From positions 868,001 through 932,000 of the forward strand of contig NZ_CANMVK010000002.1 of NCBI RefSeq assembly GCF_947501405.1: 64,000 nucleotides of DNA. Direction: 5' to 3'. Position numbers and translations under genes: made by a program. Of the stretch, positions 34,612 through 43,829 are shown piece after piece (position 1 is the stretch's first letter; the number at the start of each line of letters is the position of its first letter). The stretch is from an uncultured Hoeflea sp. (GTDB lineage Bacteria > Pseudomonadota > Alphaproteobacteria > Rhizobiales > Rhizobiaceae). The notes beneath the pieces are model-generated. The model searched no databases, was not told the DNA's origin, and worked only from the letters and a program-made list of their open reading frames with translations.

Positions 34612-35937
34612 ATGAGCAATCCGAAAAACCATGGTGGCGTGAGCCGCAGGACGATCCTGAAGACTGCCGGGGCGGCCGGAGCTGCGCTCGCGGCTACCGG
34701 TCTGTCGACGCCTGCCGTCTTCGGCCAGAACCGCAAGCAGATCCGCTTTCTCAACGCGGAGACTTCGATGGACAGCATTCGCGCTCTGAAGGTTGCAGCC
34801 GCTGAGTATGAGCGTCAGACCGGCGTTGAAGTGGTGATCGACTCGGTGCCTTTGGGCGACGTGTTCACCAAGGTCACCACATCACTGCGCAGCGGTAACC
34901 CTTACGACATTGCCACCGTCGCCTTTGTCGGCCATGTGCTTCTGCTTGCCAATGAAGGTCATCTGGTCGACATGACGCCGCTGACCAGCAAACACGAATG
35001 GGGCAAGAACATCCTTTTCCCGATGGATGGCAAGACCTATTGGTACCCGTATGACTACAATCTCGCCTGGATCTACTACCGCAAGGATATGTACGAGCAA
35101 AACGGGCTCGAGGTGCCAAAGGACCAGGCAACGTTCCTAGCCAACGCCCAGGCGCTGACCAAGGACAACATGTCGGGATCGATCCTGCCGATTGCCTCCA
35201 ACGGCGCCACCAACTGGCTGTCGCCGGGCTTCCTCTGGGCAGAGGGTGTCGAGGTCTTTGACGATCAATGGAACATCATCATCGACAGCGCCGAAAACGC
35301 ACCGAAAACCTCGGCCTATCTGGATTTCTTCGGTGATCTTTACAAGACCATGCCGAGCGGTACCAGCCAGGCGTCCTACAGCGAGATGCTGACCAGCTTC
35401 ACGTCCGGTTCAGTAGCTCACTCTGCCTATGCCGGCCGGCTGGTGGAGACCATCGAGCGCAATTCGCCTGATCTTGCAGACAAGTTCGGAATCTTCCCCT
35501 ACATGGATTCAAGCGGCAGCGGAAAAGCGGTCAATCACGGCTATGACGGTTGGGTGGTCCTGAACACCGATGCGGCCGAGGAATCGATGAAATTCATGGA
35601 ATGGTTTACCGAAAACCAGCTCATCAACTTCCTGCACACCGCACCGCTGCATTTCCAGCCCGCGCGGCTGGATATTTACGACGATCCCAGGTGGAATGCC
35701 CATCCGCTGATCGAAAAACATGCGGGTCTAATCGATTCCATGAAGGGCTTCCTCACCGATCCCGACATGACGATCACCTCGATCGACACGCAGGGACCGT
35801 CGCCGGATCTGCGCCCGGGCAAGGTGTTTGAATCCTTCGCTTTGTCGGAGATGTTGCAGCAGAAATGTCTGTTGGGCACCTCGTCTGACGCCGCCCTGGA
35901 AATCGGCGCCCAGAAAATGCGTGACGCGATCGCCTGA
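34612..35937 (+). CDS. Sugar/polyol ABC transporter substrate-binding protein with Tat signal
   Basis: 441-aa extracellular solute-binding protein, family 1. The N-terminus has a twin-arginine motif, VSRRTILKTAG, followed by a hydrophobic stretch to TPAVFGQ, so export is probably by the Tat path in folded form. Sugar-binding features follow: VVIDSVPLGDVFTKVTTSLR near 70, YDYNLAWIYYRKDMYEQNGL near 143 and GYDGWVVL near 307. It lies 43 nt after the ATPase gene and is followed by a strong hairpin before the permeases. The ligand is unknown; operon partners suggest a polyol or ketose. Confidence 0.93.
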   Translation: MSNPKNHGGVSRRTILKTAGAAGAALAATGLSTPAVFGQNRKQIRFLNAETSMDSIRALKVAAAEYERQTGVEVVIDSVPLGDVFTKVTTSLRSGNPYDIATVAFVGHVLLLANEGHLVDMTPLTSKHEWGKNILFPMDGKTYWYPYDYNLAWIYYRKDMYEQNGLEVPKDQATFLANAQALTKDNMSGSILPIASNGATNWLSPGFLWAEGVEVFDDQWNIIIDSAENAPKTSAYLDFFGDLYKTMPSGTSQASYSEMLTSFTSGSVAHSAYAGRLVETIERNSPDLADKFGIFPYMDSSGSGKAVNHGYDGWVVLNTDAAEESMKFMEWFTENQLINFLHTAPLHFQPARLDIYDDPRWNAHPLIEKHAGLIDSMKGFLTDPDMTITSIDTQGPSPDLRPGKVFESFALSEMLQQKCLLGTSSDAALEIGAQKMRDAIA

Positions 35938-35954
35938 TCTGCACATGACCTCAA

Positions 35955-35981
35955 GCGCTGGAGCGATATTCGCTCCAGCGC
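35955..35981 (+). terminator. Perfect hairpin between binding-protein and permease genes
   Basis: Eleven-bp perfect stem GCGCTGGAGCG (35955-35965) / CGCTCCAGCGC (35971-35981) with an ATATT loop, 17 nt after the stop. No U-run follows. It probably stabilises the upstream mRNA or attenuates transcription into the permease genes. Confidence 0.65.
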
Positions 35982-36005
35982 CCTCGTTCCTCGCAGGATG
36001 CTTCA

Positions 36006-36872
36006 ATGAGTTCCAAAGCCACATTCGCGTCATTCCTGATCATTGGGCTCCTGATCACACTGGTGCTGATCGCAGCACCAGTGGTCTATGCAATCAGTCT
36101 GAGCTTCTACACGATGGACAGCTTTGTCGCCGATCCGGACTGGATCGGACTGGCAAACTATACCCGTGTTCTATCAACCAGCGCCTTTTGGAACGCGCTC
36201 GGCAACGGGCTCGTCTATTCGATCTCGACAATCGCACTCCAGGTCATTATTGGCATCGGAATTGCGCTGGTGCTGAACCAGACGTTTCGCGGACGCAACC
36301 TTGTTCGCGGCCTGTCTATCCTGCCCTATCTCCTGCCGACGGTTGTGATCGTACTGACATTCAAGTGGATGGTGGACGGCTCGATCGGAATCCTGACCCG
36401 GGCCATTGCAGCTCTCGGCTTGCCGCCGATCCACTGGTTTGAAAGCCCGCAGGCGGCGATGGCGTCGAGTGTGATGGTATCGGTCTGGCTCTGGACGCCA
36501 TTCGTAACCACAGCTTTTCTTGCCGGACTGCAGACGGTACCGGCCTCGCTGTATGAAGCGGCAAAGGTGGACGGGACCAACGCCATCCAGCGATTTTATC
36601 ACATCACCTTGCCCATGCTTAAGCCGGTTTTGACTGTTGTCGTGCTGTTGCGGGCCGTATGGACATTCAACAAGTTTGACGTGATCTGGCTGCTGACCGG
36701 CGGCGGTCCCGTGGGCAGCACCGAACATCTGGCAATCCTGTCCTACACCACCGCTTTCACCAAGTTCGATATTGGCGGCGGCGCCACAATTGCCACGCTG
36801 TCGTTCCTGTTTCTGGCGATCTCCGTCTTCATCTACTTCCGCATCTTTCCACTCGACGAGGAAGAATCATGA
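36006..36872 (+). CDS. Sugar ABC transporter permease (UgpA/MalF type)
   Basis: 288-aa permease with six predicted helices beginning FLIIGLLITLVLIAAPVVYA. The EAA coupling loop is PASLYEAAKVDGTNAIQRFY near residue 179. It overlaps the second permease by four bases (ATGA at 36869-36872), so the two are translated together. Confidence 0.93.
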   Translation: MSSKATFASFLIIGLLITLVLIAAPVVYAISLSFYTMDSFVADPDWIGLANYTRVLSTSAFWNALGNGLVYSISTIALQVIIGIGIALVLNQTFRGRNLVRGLSILPYLLPTVVIVLTFKWMVDGSIGILTRAIAALGLPPIHWFESPQAAMASSVMVSVWLWTPFVTTAFLAGLQTVPASLYEAAKVDGTNAIQRFYHITLPMLKPVLTVVVLLRAVWTFNKFDVIWLLTGGGPVGSTEHLAILSYTTAFTKFDIGGGATIATLSFLFLAISVFIYFRIFPLDEEES

Positions 36873-37696
36873 CCCGTTCGCTCTTTGGCCGTCTCGCGCT
36901 TTATCTAACAGCGATCGTCATCGCGATCTATTCCGCATTTCCTGTCTACTGGATGATCGTCTCTTCGACACGCGCGCCTCAGGCGATGTTCTCCAGCACT
37001 TCGCTCTGGCCCGGCCCGCTCACGAGTGAGTATTACAGCAATCTGCTCGAGCTGACGGATTACCCAACGCAATTCATGAACAGCCTGACGGTGGCACTGG
37101 TCACCGTGGTGGTGACGATGTTCTTCTCGGTGATCATCGCCTATGCCGTCACCCGGCAGCGCATCCGCGGCAAGAAGGTGATTGTGGCATCGATGCTCTA
37201 CGCATACATGTTCCCGCCTTTGCTGATCGCCATTCCAATGTACACGTTCTTCACGCGGATCGGTCTTGGCGACACGCTGACCAGCCTTGTGGCGGCTCAT
37301 TTGACGATGACCTTGCCGCTCGGCGTCTGGTTCCTGTGGGGCTTTTTCAAGAACATGCCGTTTGAACTTGAGGAGGCGGCGATGGTGGATGGCTGCACCC
37401 GGCTTGGCGCGTTCCTGCGTGTGGTTCTGCCGCTGTCTCTTCCCGGTCTGCTTACGGTCGCGATCTTCTCATTCCTGCTGTCATGGACCGATTACACCTT
37501 CGCGCTGATCATGATCGGCTCGGATGCCAACAAGACCGTGCCGGTTGGCCTGGCCTCGATGATCGGATCGTTCGATCTGCGCTGGGGCGAGATCATGGCC
37601 GGGTCGACACTGATCGCGCTGCCGCTGTTTGGCGCCTTTGCACTGCTCTCGCAGTATTTCATTCAGGGCATGAGCGCCGGCGCGGTGAAGGGGTAG
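36869..37696 (+). CDS. Sugar ABC transporter permease (UgpE/MalG type)
   Basis: 275-aa permease, partner of the preceding gene. Helices begin ALYLTAIVIAIYSAFPVYWM, and the EAA loop is PFELEEAAMVDGCTRLGAFL near residue 165. The C-terminus QYFIQGMSAGAVKG is the usual end of MalG-type subunits. The importer is complete: ATPase, receptor and two permeases. Confidence 0.94.
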   Translation: MTRSLFGRLALYLTAIVIAIYSAFPVYWMIVSSTRAPQAMFSSTSLWPGPLTSEYYSNLLELTDYPTQFMNSLTVALVTVVVTMFFSVIIAYAVTRQRIRGKKVIVASMLYAYMFPPLLIAIPMYTFFTRIGLGDTLTSLVAAHLTMTLPLGVWFLWGFFKNMPFELEEAAMVDGCTRLGAFLRVVLPLSLPGLLTVAIFSFLLSWTDYTFALIMIGSDANKTVPVGLASMIGSFDLRWGEIMAGSTLIALPLFGAFALLSQYFIQGMSAGAVKG

Positions 37697-37701
37697 TTTC
37701 G

Positions 37702-38490
37702 ATGGACCTGCAGATTGGCGGTCGTGTTGCACTGATAACCGGGGGTGCAGGCGGTCTGGGCATGGCTCAGGCCAGGGCCCTGGCCGGCGAAGGTGTGCGC
37801 CTGGTGATCAATGATCTGGATCCCGATCGCGCTGATGATGCGGTCAATCTGCTCCGCGACGAGGGATTCGAAGCCGCAGCTGTTCCCGGTGACGTGTCGA
37901 AGCCGGAGAGCGCCCGTTCCGTGGTCGATGGGGCCTTCCGAGCATTCGGGCAGCTTGATATCCTCATCAACAATGCCGGGGCTGGCGGTCGTCATCTCGG
38001 CCATCGGATCGAGGACATCAGCGACGAAAGCTGGCGTATCATCATCGACAGTCATTTGACCGCGACGTTTCTGTGCACACGCGCCGCACTGGAGCATCTG
38101 GGACAGGCCGGGTATGGCCGGATCATCAACATCTCCTCCATGAACTTCACTGGAGGAGGCCGGCCGGGGGTGGCGCACTATGCTGCAGCCAAAGCCGGGA
38201 TTGCGGGGTTCACGCGAACCAGCGCCAAGGAGCAGGGGCCGCGCGGGGTTACCGTCAATGCAATCGCCCCAGGTTATGTCGAGACTGACCTGATCTCCGG
38301 ATTCACCGAGCACCAGCGCCATGTCATTACCAGCCAGAATCCGATCGGCCGTTTCTGCAAGCCTGCCGAAGTCGGCGCATTGGCAGCCTATTTGTGCGGC
38401 CGGTCCGCGGATTTCATCAATGGCGCGCTGATCTGCATCGATGGCGGCAAACGTGATTTTCGCTGGGATCAGGAAAGGACCGCATCATGA
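37702..38490 (+). CDS. Short-chain dehydrogenase/reductase (SDR)
   Basis: 262-aa classical SDR. The nucleotide-binding glycine motif is TGGAGGLGMAQA at 13-24, Asp41 region (VINDLDPDRA) points to NAD over NADP, NNAG is at 90-93, and the catalytic set is Ser145 or Ser146, Tyr160 and Lys164 (YAAAKAG). It lies 5 nt after the importer permease, and its end overlaps the next gene by four bases. It probably oxidises a secondary alcohol of the imported polyol to a ketone that the FGGY kinase then phosphorylates. Confidence 0.92.
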   Translation: MDLQIGGRVALITGGAGGLGMAQARALAGEGVRLVINDLDPDRADDAVNLLRDEGFEAAAVPGDVSKPESARSVVDGAFRAFGQLDILINNAGAGGRHLGHRIEDISDESWRIIIDSHLTATFLCTRAALEHLGQAGYGRIINISSMNFTGGGRPGVAHYAAAKAGIAGFTRTSAKEQGPRGVTVNAIAPGYVETDLISGFTEHQRHVITSQNPIGRFCKPAEVGALAAYLCGRSADFINGALICIDGGKRDFRWDQERTAS

Positions 38491-39548
38491 CGACACGTAT
38501 CTTTGGCGCTCCGCATCTCTATATCCAGGGTCCTGATGCTCTGGAGCGGTTGCCGGAGCTTCTGTCTGGGCTAGGCAGCAGGGCATTTCTGGTCGTCGAT
38601 CCTCTCGTCGCCGAAAGGTATGGCCGGCGGCTTGCCGAGTTGCTCGGGTCTTCGGCAATGATTGCCGCGTTTGGCGGCGAGTGTACGTCCGCCGAAATTG
38701 ACCGGATGGCCGAAATTGCCAAAAGCCACAACGCGGATGTCGTTGTCGGAATGGGGGGTGGCAAGGCGATTGACACTGCAAAGGGCGTCAAGATCAAGCG
38801 CGGCGGCCGCATCGTCATCGTGCCGACCATTGCCTCCAATGACAGCCCGACCTCGCGGCTCTCGGTCATCTACACGGAAGACCACGCGCTTTCCGAGGTC
38901 CGGCTGATGGCGGCCAACCCGGATGCCGTTCTGGTCGACAGCAAGCTGATCGCCGAAGCTCCGGTGCGGTTCTTTCTGGCCGGCATCGGTGATGCGCTTT
39001 CAAAGAAATACGAGACGACCCAGTGCGTGAAGTCCGACGCCAGGAACTTCTATGGTGGCGCCCAGACCGAGTGCCTGCTGGCGATTGCTTCGCATTGTGA
39101 CATGGTCCTGCGCCGTGATGCTGTCGCGGCTGCCGGCGATGTGCGGGCGCACCGTATCAGCCCCGAGGTGGAATCGGTCATCGAGGCCGCGGTGTTGCTA
39201 AGCGGTCTGGCATTCGAGAATGGCGGACTTTCGATTGCCCATTCTCTGACCCGGGGATTTTCCGTGATTCCCGCCATGCAGGCATTTCTCCATGGTGAGC
39301 AGGTCGGGTTTGGAACGCTGGTGCAACTGGCGATGACGCCCGACGCCGAGGCTGAACAAGAAGCGTTTTCCCGACTGCTTTGCGAGCTGGGATTGCCACG
39401 ACGTCTGTCGGATTTCGGTGGGACGGGGCAGGATGCCCAGAAAATTGCCTCCGTCACCTTCGAGAGCTCACCCTATATCAGCAACTTCGAGCACCCTGTG
39501 ACTGTGTCATCGATTGCCAAAGCGATCACTAGCCTGGAGCATTATTGA
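38487..39548 (+). CDS. Iron-containing alcohol dehydrogenase, glycerol dehydrogenase-like
   Basis: 353-aa GldA-type dehydrogenase. NAD site: VVVGMGGGKAIDTAKG at about 85-100 and VPTIASNDSPTSRLSVIY at 112-129. Expected metal ligands are Asp169 (AGIGDALSKK), His252 (LSIAHSLT) and His269 (AFLHGEQVGFG). This matches glycerol dehydrogenase more than other iron ADHs, though the substrate could be another 1,2-diol. It is the last gene of the LacI-controlled operon. Two alcohol dehydrogenases, an FAD oxidase and a kinase in one operon imply a multi-step or multi-substrate polyol route. Confidence 0.9.
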   Translation: MTTRIFGAPHLYIQGPDALERLPELLSGLGSRAFLVVDPLVAERYGRRLAELLGSSAMIAAFGGECTSAEIDRMAEIAKSHNADVVVGMGGGKAIDTAKGVKIKRGGRIVIVPTIASNDSPTSRLSVIYTEDHALSEVRLMAANPDAVLVDSKLIAEAPVRFFLAGIGDALSKKYETTQCVKSDARNFYGGAQTECLLAIASHCDMVLRRDAVAAAGDVRAHRISPEVESVIEAAVLLSGLAFENGGLSIAHSLTRGFSVIPAMQAFLHGEQVGFGTLVQLAMTPDAEAEQEAFSRLLCELGLPRRLSDFGGTGQDAQKIASVTFESSPYISNFEHPVTVSSIAKAITSLEHY

Positions 39549-40421
39549 ACAGGTTTTGGCTTGGTGAGTGCATTGACCGGTGCTTTGTGGCCCTACACTG
39601 GGTCGTCCAGGATTGGTTTCCATGGCTCCGGTCACAATGAAGCGCTGGCGGACGCTGTAGGAGAAATCAATGGATCCTGAAATCGGGGTTGTGACGTGAT
39701 CTTGAGTCGCGGTTTTCTATCCATCGTTCTTTGAACGACCTTAGCAGATCCGCATTCCATCCCATTTAGCAAGATCATCAAGAAAGGCGAACGCATCAGG
39801 CTTGTGCAACATCGACCTCTGGTGTCGGAAGTAGTCGTGACTGCTTCCAGGAAGAGGTGGATCTGACATGAACGACCGCCGTGGGCGCGCTAAGCGGTCA
39901 TTGTTTAAAAATTCTATGCATGTCGGGTTTCAGCCTACTTTTGAGCCTGACCCCTAGCCGGGTGGTCCCAACAGGGATAGCAGCTCAAGCAGATCTCCAG
40001 TTTAAAAGAGATGGTGCAATCCTAGGGTGCAAGAACTGCAGGGTTCGTTTTTCGCGTGAATGGAATCTTTCGATGTTTTCCCTACCAGGAGGCCCCGCTT
40101 TTTTGTTGGGAAAGGCAATAACCCCTGCTGATGCCGAGTTTGGCTGTTCTGTCGGCAATTGTGGTGTCATCGTTGATAGTGCGGCTTACTGTTGCAAGCC
40201 CGAGGTCTCAGGTCAGTGGCTATGAAGTTGTGGCCCGAACAGCAAAGAGCGATCCGAGGGACGTGGAGTACCGGAAGAGCCGGATTAGGCAGGTGGTGGA
40301 GAGAAGACTCGGATGATTTTTCCTATGATAGGAGGACATCACTTTGTATTTCCAATGGTACCCTCTAGGCACCGCAGCTGAATGTTCGTTTTATGAAATC
40401 TGATATAAGATATTGAAAAAA
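39549..40421. other. Gene-poor stretch between polyol operon and tRNA-Arg
   Basis: About 870 bp with lower GC than its surroundings. Short frames exist, for example 39881-40225 and 40131-40316 on the plus strand, but none has a ribosome site plus protein-like composition. The end of the second (ARTAKSDPRDVEYRKSRIRQ) looks protein-like and could be a gene remnant. The adjacency to a tRNA gene makes this a possible scar of an integrated element, but no integrase or repeated tRNA end was recognised. Confidence 0.45.
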
Positions 40422-40498
<77 letters not shown>

Positions 40499-40677
40499 GG
40501 CCGCATGCGCTTCTGGGGCTGCGCATCCATGCCCAAGTCAAGCATGTCGGCGCCGCCACGAAGCAGCTGACGGCGGACTTCTAGCTGATCTCGCGCGGCG
40601 CATCAACGCCGAAATCGTATCCGGCTGCTGGATTGGAGTTTTGGCAGCACCGGCGGTTCCTCAGGGCGGACACGGCT

Positions 40678-43344
40678 TTATGCAACATGGCGTATGCGAT
40701 CCTGGCTCATGAACTCGATGAGCCGCGCCGAAGTCATCGGACGCGCCAGAGCATAGCCCTGCAGGGCTTCGCATCCCAGATCGCGCAGGATGGCCGCATG
40801 GTCCATCGTCTCGACACCTTCCGCAATGACTTCGATGTTCAGCGAATGACCGATCTCGATGATCGAGGCGGCGAGTCGACGCTGGCTGTCGGATTCGACA
40901 ATCGGCTTTACCAGTCGCCGATCGATCTTCAGACGGTCCGGCCGAACCTGAATGAGACTGACGATGGATGCATATCCCGAACCGAAATCATCGATCTCGA
41001 TATCGATTCCCAAGGCCTTGAGGCGCTCGATATTATGCATATCGGTTTCGTCGCGGTCGTCCAGAAAGACCGATTCGAGGAGTTCGAACGAAAGCGTTCC
41101 CGGCTTGAAGGAGAGGCCTTCAAGGCTTTCGATCAGGTCTGCATCATTGAAGCGGCTGGACGACACATTGACCGAAATCTTGGGAATGGTGATGTTCGCC
41201 GCCTCCCATCGCTTGGCCTGGAACAAGGATTGCTCAAGCACGGTCCGGTCGATCAGGTGCACCACATTGAGCTCGTCAGCGGTCTTTAGGAATGCCTCGG
41301 GCGCAAGCACGCCTTCGCTCGGATGCTGCCATCGCGCCAGCGCTTCAACGCCAACAACTTCAAGGGTTTCGGAGTTAAATTGCGGTTGGAAGTAGGGAAG
41401 GAACTCGCCGCGCTCAAGCCCGTTGAGAATGTCATCGGCGATGGTCTTGTTGCGAATGATCTCGGCTTTCAGCGAATCGGTGAAGAACTCGAACCGGTTC
41501 CGCCCGCTGTTCTTGGCCCGGTAGAGCGCGATGTCGGCATCGACCAGCAGCCGCTTGCCATAGTCCGCCTGCTTGGCGTCGGCGAATGCGATGCCGATGC
41601 TGACGCCGAAGCGGCACTCATGATTTCCGTAGGGCACAGGCTGGCGGATCTCATCGATGATGCGGTTGGCGATTGCGGACAGTTGCGCCTCAGCGGTCGG
41701 CGTCGTCGTCGCCACCACAAACTCGTCGCCGCCAATCCGGGCGATGAAATCGCTCGGCCGGGTACTCGACTTCAAAATCGATGCGACGTGGATCAACATG
41801 GCGTCCCCGGCCGCATGCCCCAAGGTGTCATTGATGTGTTTGAACCGGTCGAGATCGATGTGAAGCAGGGCAGTGATCGGCGCTCCGTCGAACCCGTCAA
41901 TCAGGCGCTGGTCCACAAATCTGCGGTTGGGCAGGTTCGTCAGGCTGTCATGCAGAGAGTTGCGTTCCATCAACGCCCTGGCGTCCTCGAGCTCCCGGTT
42001 GCGGAGTTCGGCGTTTCGCTTGGCCGCAAGCAGATGGGTCCTGAGTTGGATATCGTCTGAAACATCCCAGTTTAGGCCCAGAATATAGCGTCCGCCGCCA
42101 GCCTCCCGGTTGACCGCGCCCATGGCCCTTATCCAGCGTATTCCACCGTTGTGGTCGCGCACCCGGAATTCGGATTGATAGGTGCCGTTGGTGGATATGG
42201 CTTCTTCGAATTCAGCCTCCGCACGTTCAAGGTCGTCAGGATGAAGTGCGGCTTTCCAGTTCTCGACCGATAGTTCCCCGACATCTTCGTGGAGGTCGTA
42301 GAGTTCCCGCATACGGTTGTCCCAAGCGAGTTCGCCGGTATCCAGGTTCAGTTCCCAGACCCCGATTTTCGATGTGTTCAAGGCCAGGGTGAGCCGCTGC
42401 GACAGCCGTCTCATTTGACGGTCACGAAGACCGAGTTCCCTGAGGCCGGCCCGGCGCTGATCGTAAAGGTATCCTGCAATGGAGATCGGGAGCACCACGA
42501 GCAGGCCACCCGCCAGTATCAGCAGTCTGATTTGCCAGGTGTTGGGCGGTGTCGCGGACCATCCGCCGCGCGGCGTTGCCGCCATTTGCCAGCTGCCGCC
42601 TGGTAACGAGACATCGGCAAAGACCGGATCATCGTTAAGCAGCTCGCCGGGTCCGTAAAAGACCTCACCCTGGCTGTCGAATGCGTCTTGTCCGGCAATT
42701 GCGATCTCGATCGGAAGCTCGTCCGCCCGCAGCCCGCTGACGGTGTAAAGCCGTTCCACATCAATGACAGCGGAGACGATCCCCCAAAGGTTTTCCGGAG
42801 CGCCATCTGTCCCGATAAAAACCGGGAAGCGGCCGATGAATCCCTGTCCGCCCTGGAGCAGGTTGACTGGTCCGGCCAGCACCATTTTGCGGGATTTGAC
42901 CGCGCGTAAGGCAGCATCGCGCTGCTTTTCGTTCTTGCGATAATCCAGTCCGATGGCCTTTTCGTTGCCCCTCATAGGATGCATCAGGCTTATCACCAGA
43001 TCTGGCGCGGCGGCGATATTGCGCAACTGGGAATGCGCGCCCACCAGGCTGGCGGCAATCTCACTGAAGCGTGTCTGGTCAATATCAGGCTGGATCTTGA
43101 TGACGGCGACCAGGCCACGCACCAGTTGAATGTTGTTGCTGATGTTGCCTTCAAGCTTGGCCCTGACCGAGGCGAGCCGTTCGCCCACTGCCGCGCGTTC
43201 CCGCTCGTGATGCACGGCCCGGTTTTGCAGCTCTGCAAAGAAGCCTGTCGCAAAGGTGACGGCCAGTGCAATGCCGGCTGCAACGATACTTGGCCGGCAG
43301 CAATATCGGCCGACCGAGGAGAACCATCTGAAACTTGCAGTCAT
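40678..43344 (-). CDS. Membrane-bound cyclic-di-GMP enzyme: CHASE-PAS-GGDEF-EAL
   Basis: 888-aa dual-domain protein. Helices near 17-38 and 272-295 bracket a periplasmic CHASE-like sensor (about 60-250). A PAS domain (about 315-435) follows, then GGDEF with the full motif at 538-542 (ARIGGDEFVVA) and EAL with Glu667 in VEALARW, the metal-binding DDFGSGYAS at 785-793 and KID at 806-808. Both catalytic domains look intact, so it could make or hydrolyse cyclic-di-GMP depending on the periplasmic signal. It stands alone, divergent from the TctC operon, with the tRNA gene downstream. Confidence 0.93.
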   Translation of the reverse strand: MTASFRWFSSVGRYCCRPSIVAAGIALAVTFATGFFAELQNRAVHHERERAAVGERLASVRAKLEGNISNNIQLVRGLVAVIKIQPDIDQTRFSEIAASLVGAHSQLRNIAAAPDLVISLMHPMRGNEKAIGLDYRKNEKQRDAALRAVKSRKMVLAGPVNLLQGGQGFIGRFPVFIGTDGAPENLWGIVSAVIDVERLYTVSGLRADELPIEIAIAGQDAFDSQGEVFYGPGELLNDDPVFADVSLPGGSWQMAATPRGGWSATPPNTWQIRLLILAGGLLVVLPISIAGYLYDQRRAGLRELGLRDRQMRRLSQRLTLALNTSKIGVWELNLDTGELAWDNRMRELYDLHEDVGELSVENWKAALHPDDLERAEAEFEEAISTNGTYQSEFRVRDHNGGIRWIRAMGAVNREAGGGRYILGLNWDVSDDIQLRTHLLAAKRNAELRNRELEDARALMERNSLHDSLTNLPNRRFVDQRLIDGFDGAPITALLHIDLDRFKHINDTLGHAAGDAMLIHVASILKSSTRPSDFIARIGGDEFVVATTTPTAEAQLSAIANRIIDEIRQPVPYGNHECRFGVSIGIAFADAKQADYGKRLLVDADIALYRAKNSGRNRFEFFTDSLKAEIIRNKTIADDILNGLERGEFLPYFQPQFNSETLEVVGVEALARWQHPSEGVLAPEAFLKTADELNVVHLIDRTVLEQSLFQAKRWEAANITIPKISVNVSSSRFNDADLIESLEGLSFKPGTLSFELLESVFLDDRDETDMHNIERLKALGIDIEIDDFGSGYASIVSLIQVRPDRLKIDRRLVKPIVESDSQRRLAASIIEIGHSLNIEVIAEGVETMDHAAILRDLGCEALQGYALARPMTSARLIEFMSQDRIRHVA

Positions 43345-43829
43345 AGTCAGTTCCGCGGGACACTTTCGCCCCGCAAGCTTTATGCAGAGGGGTCGATTTC
43401 AACACTTTTGAAGTGTACTTCGCCAACCGGTAAGATTTGCCTAAGGCAACGCAACCCGCACAACTAGGCCGTGCCTTACCGCCCGGAGAAATCAAAAAAG
43501 ATAATACAAAGCAGGGGATAAGCTTTGATCAACCATAGTGCGGTTTTGCCCGCTGCGCCCAATGGTCAGGGCTGTTTTTGTTTCCTTGCGGGCGCCGGGC
43601 CAGTTTTGCGGGCCGGGCTCCCTTCCGGAGTGCGCGGCTGGCGACGATTCTATGCCCGTGTTCGCAAATCGCCCGATCCTGCGCTTGAGCGCGCCGCGGA
43701 TTCGGTGCTTAATGCGGGCCGCTGGCATGCCCCTGATCAGGGAGAAGATTGGGGCCGGGGCAGGTCAGACCAAAGCGGCGGGCGGAAACCAGACCCTTCG
43801 CGCATCAACAATGTCCTTGGGAGGAAAGC
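43345..43829. other. Intergenic region between GGDEF-EAL gene and tctC, with a palindrome
   Basis: About 485 bp without a convincing gene, carrying both divergent promoters. A perfect inverted repeat ACACTT-TTG-AAGTGT lies at 43402-43416, 58 bp upstream of the GGDEF-EAL start, and may be an operator. An AT-rich patch near 43488-43512 could be a promoter. Plus-strand frames in 43525-43829 run into the tctC leader and do not look coding. Confidence 0.5.

Noticed and set aside
39881-40316. Two short plus-strand frames in the gene-poor stretch
   Set aside because: No ribosome site and mixed composition. A decayed gene is possible but cannot be shown from this sequence.
43345-43520. Possible cyclic-di-GMP riboswitch upstream of the GGDEF-EAL gene
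   Set aside because: The conserved GEMM core and tetraloop-receptor elements could not be recognised; only a simple palindrome is present.
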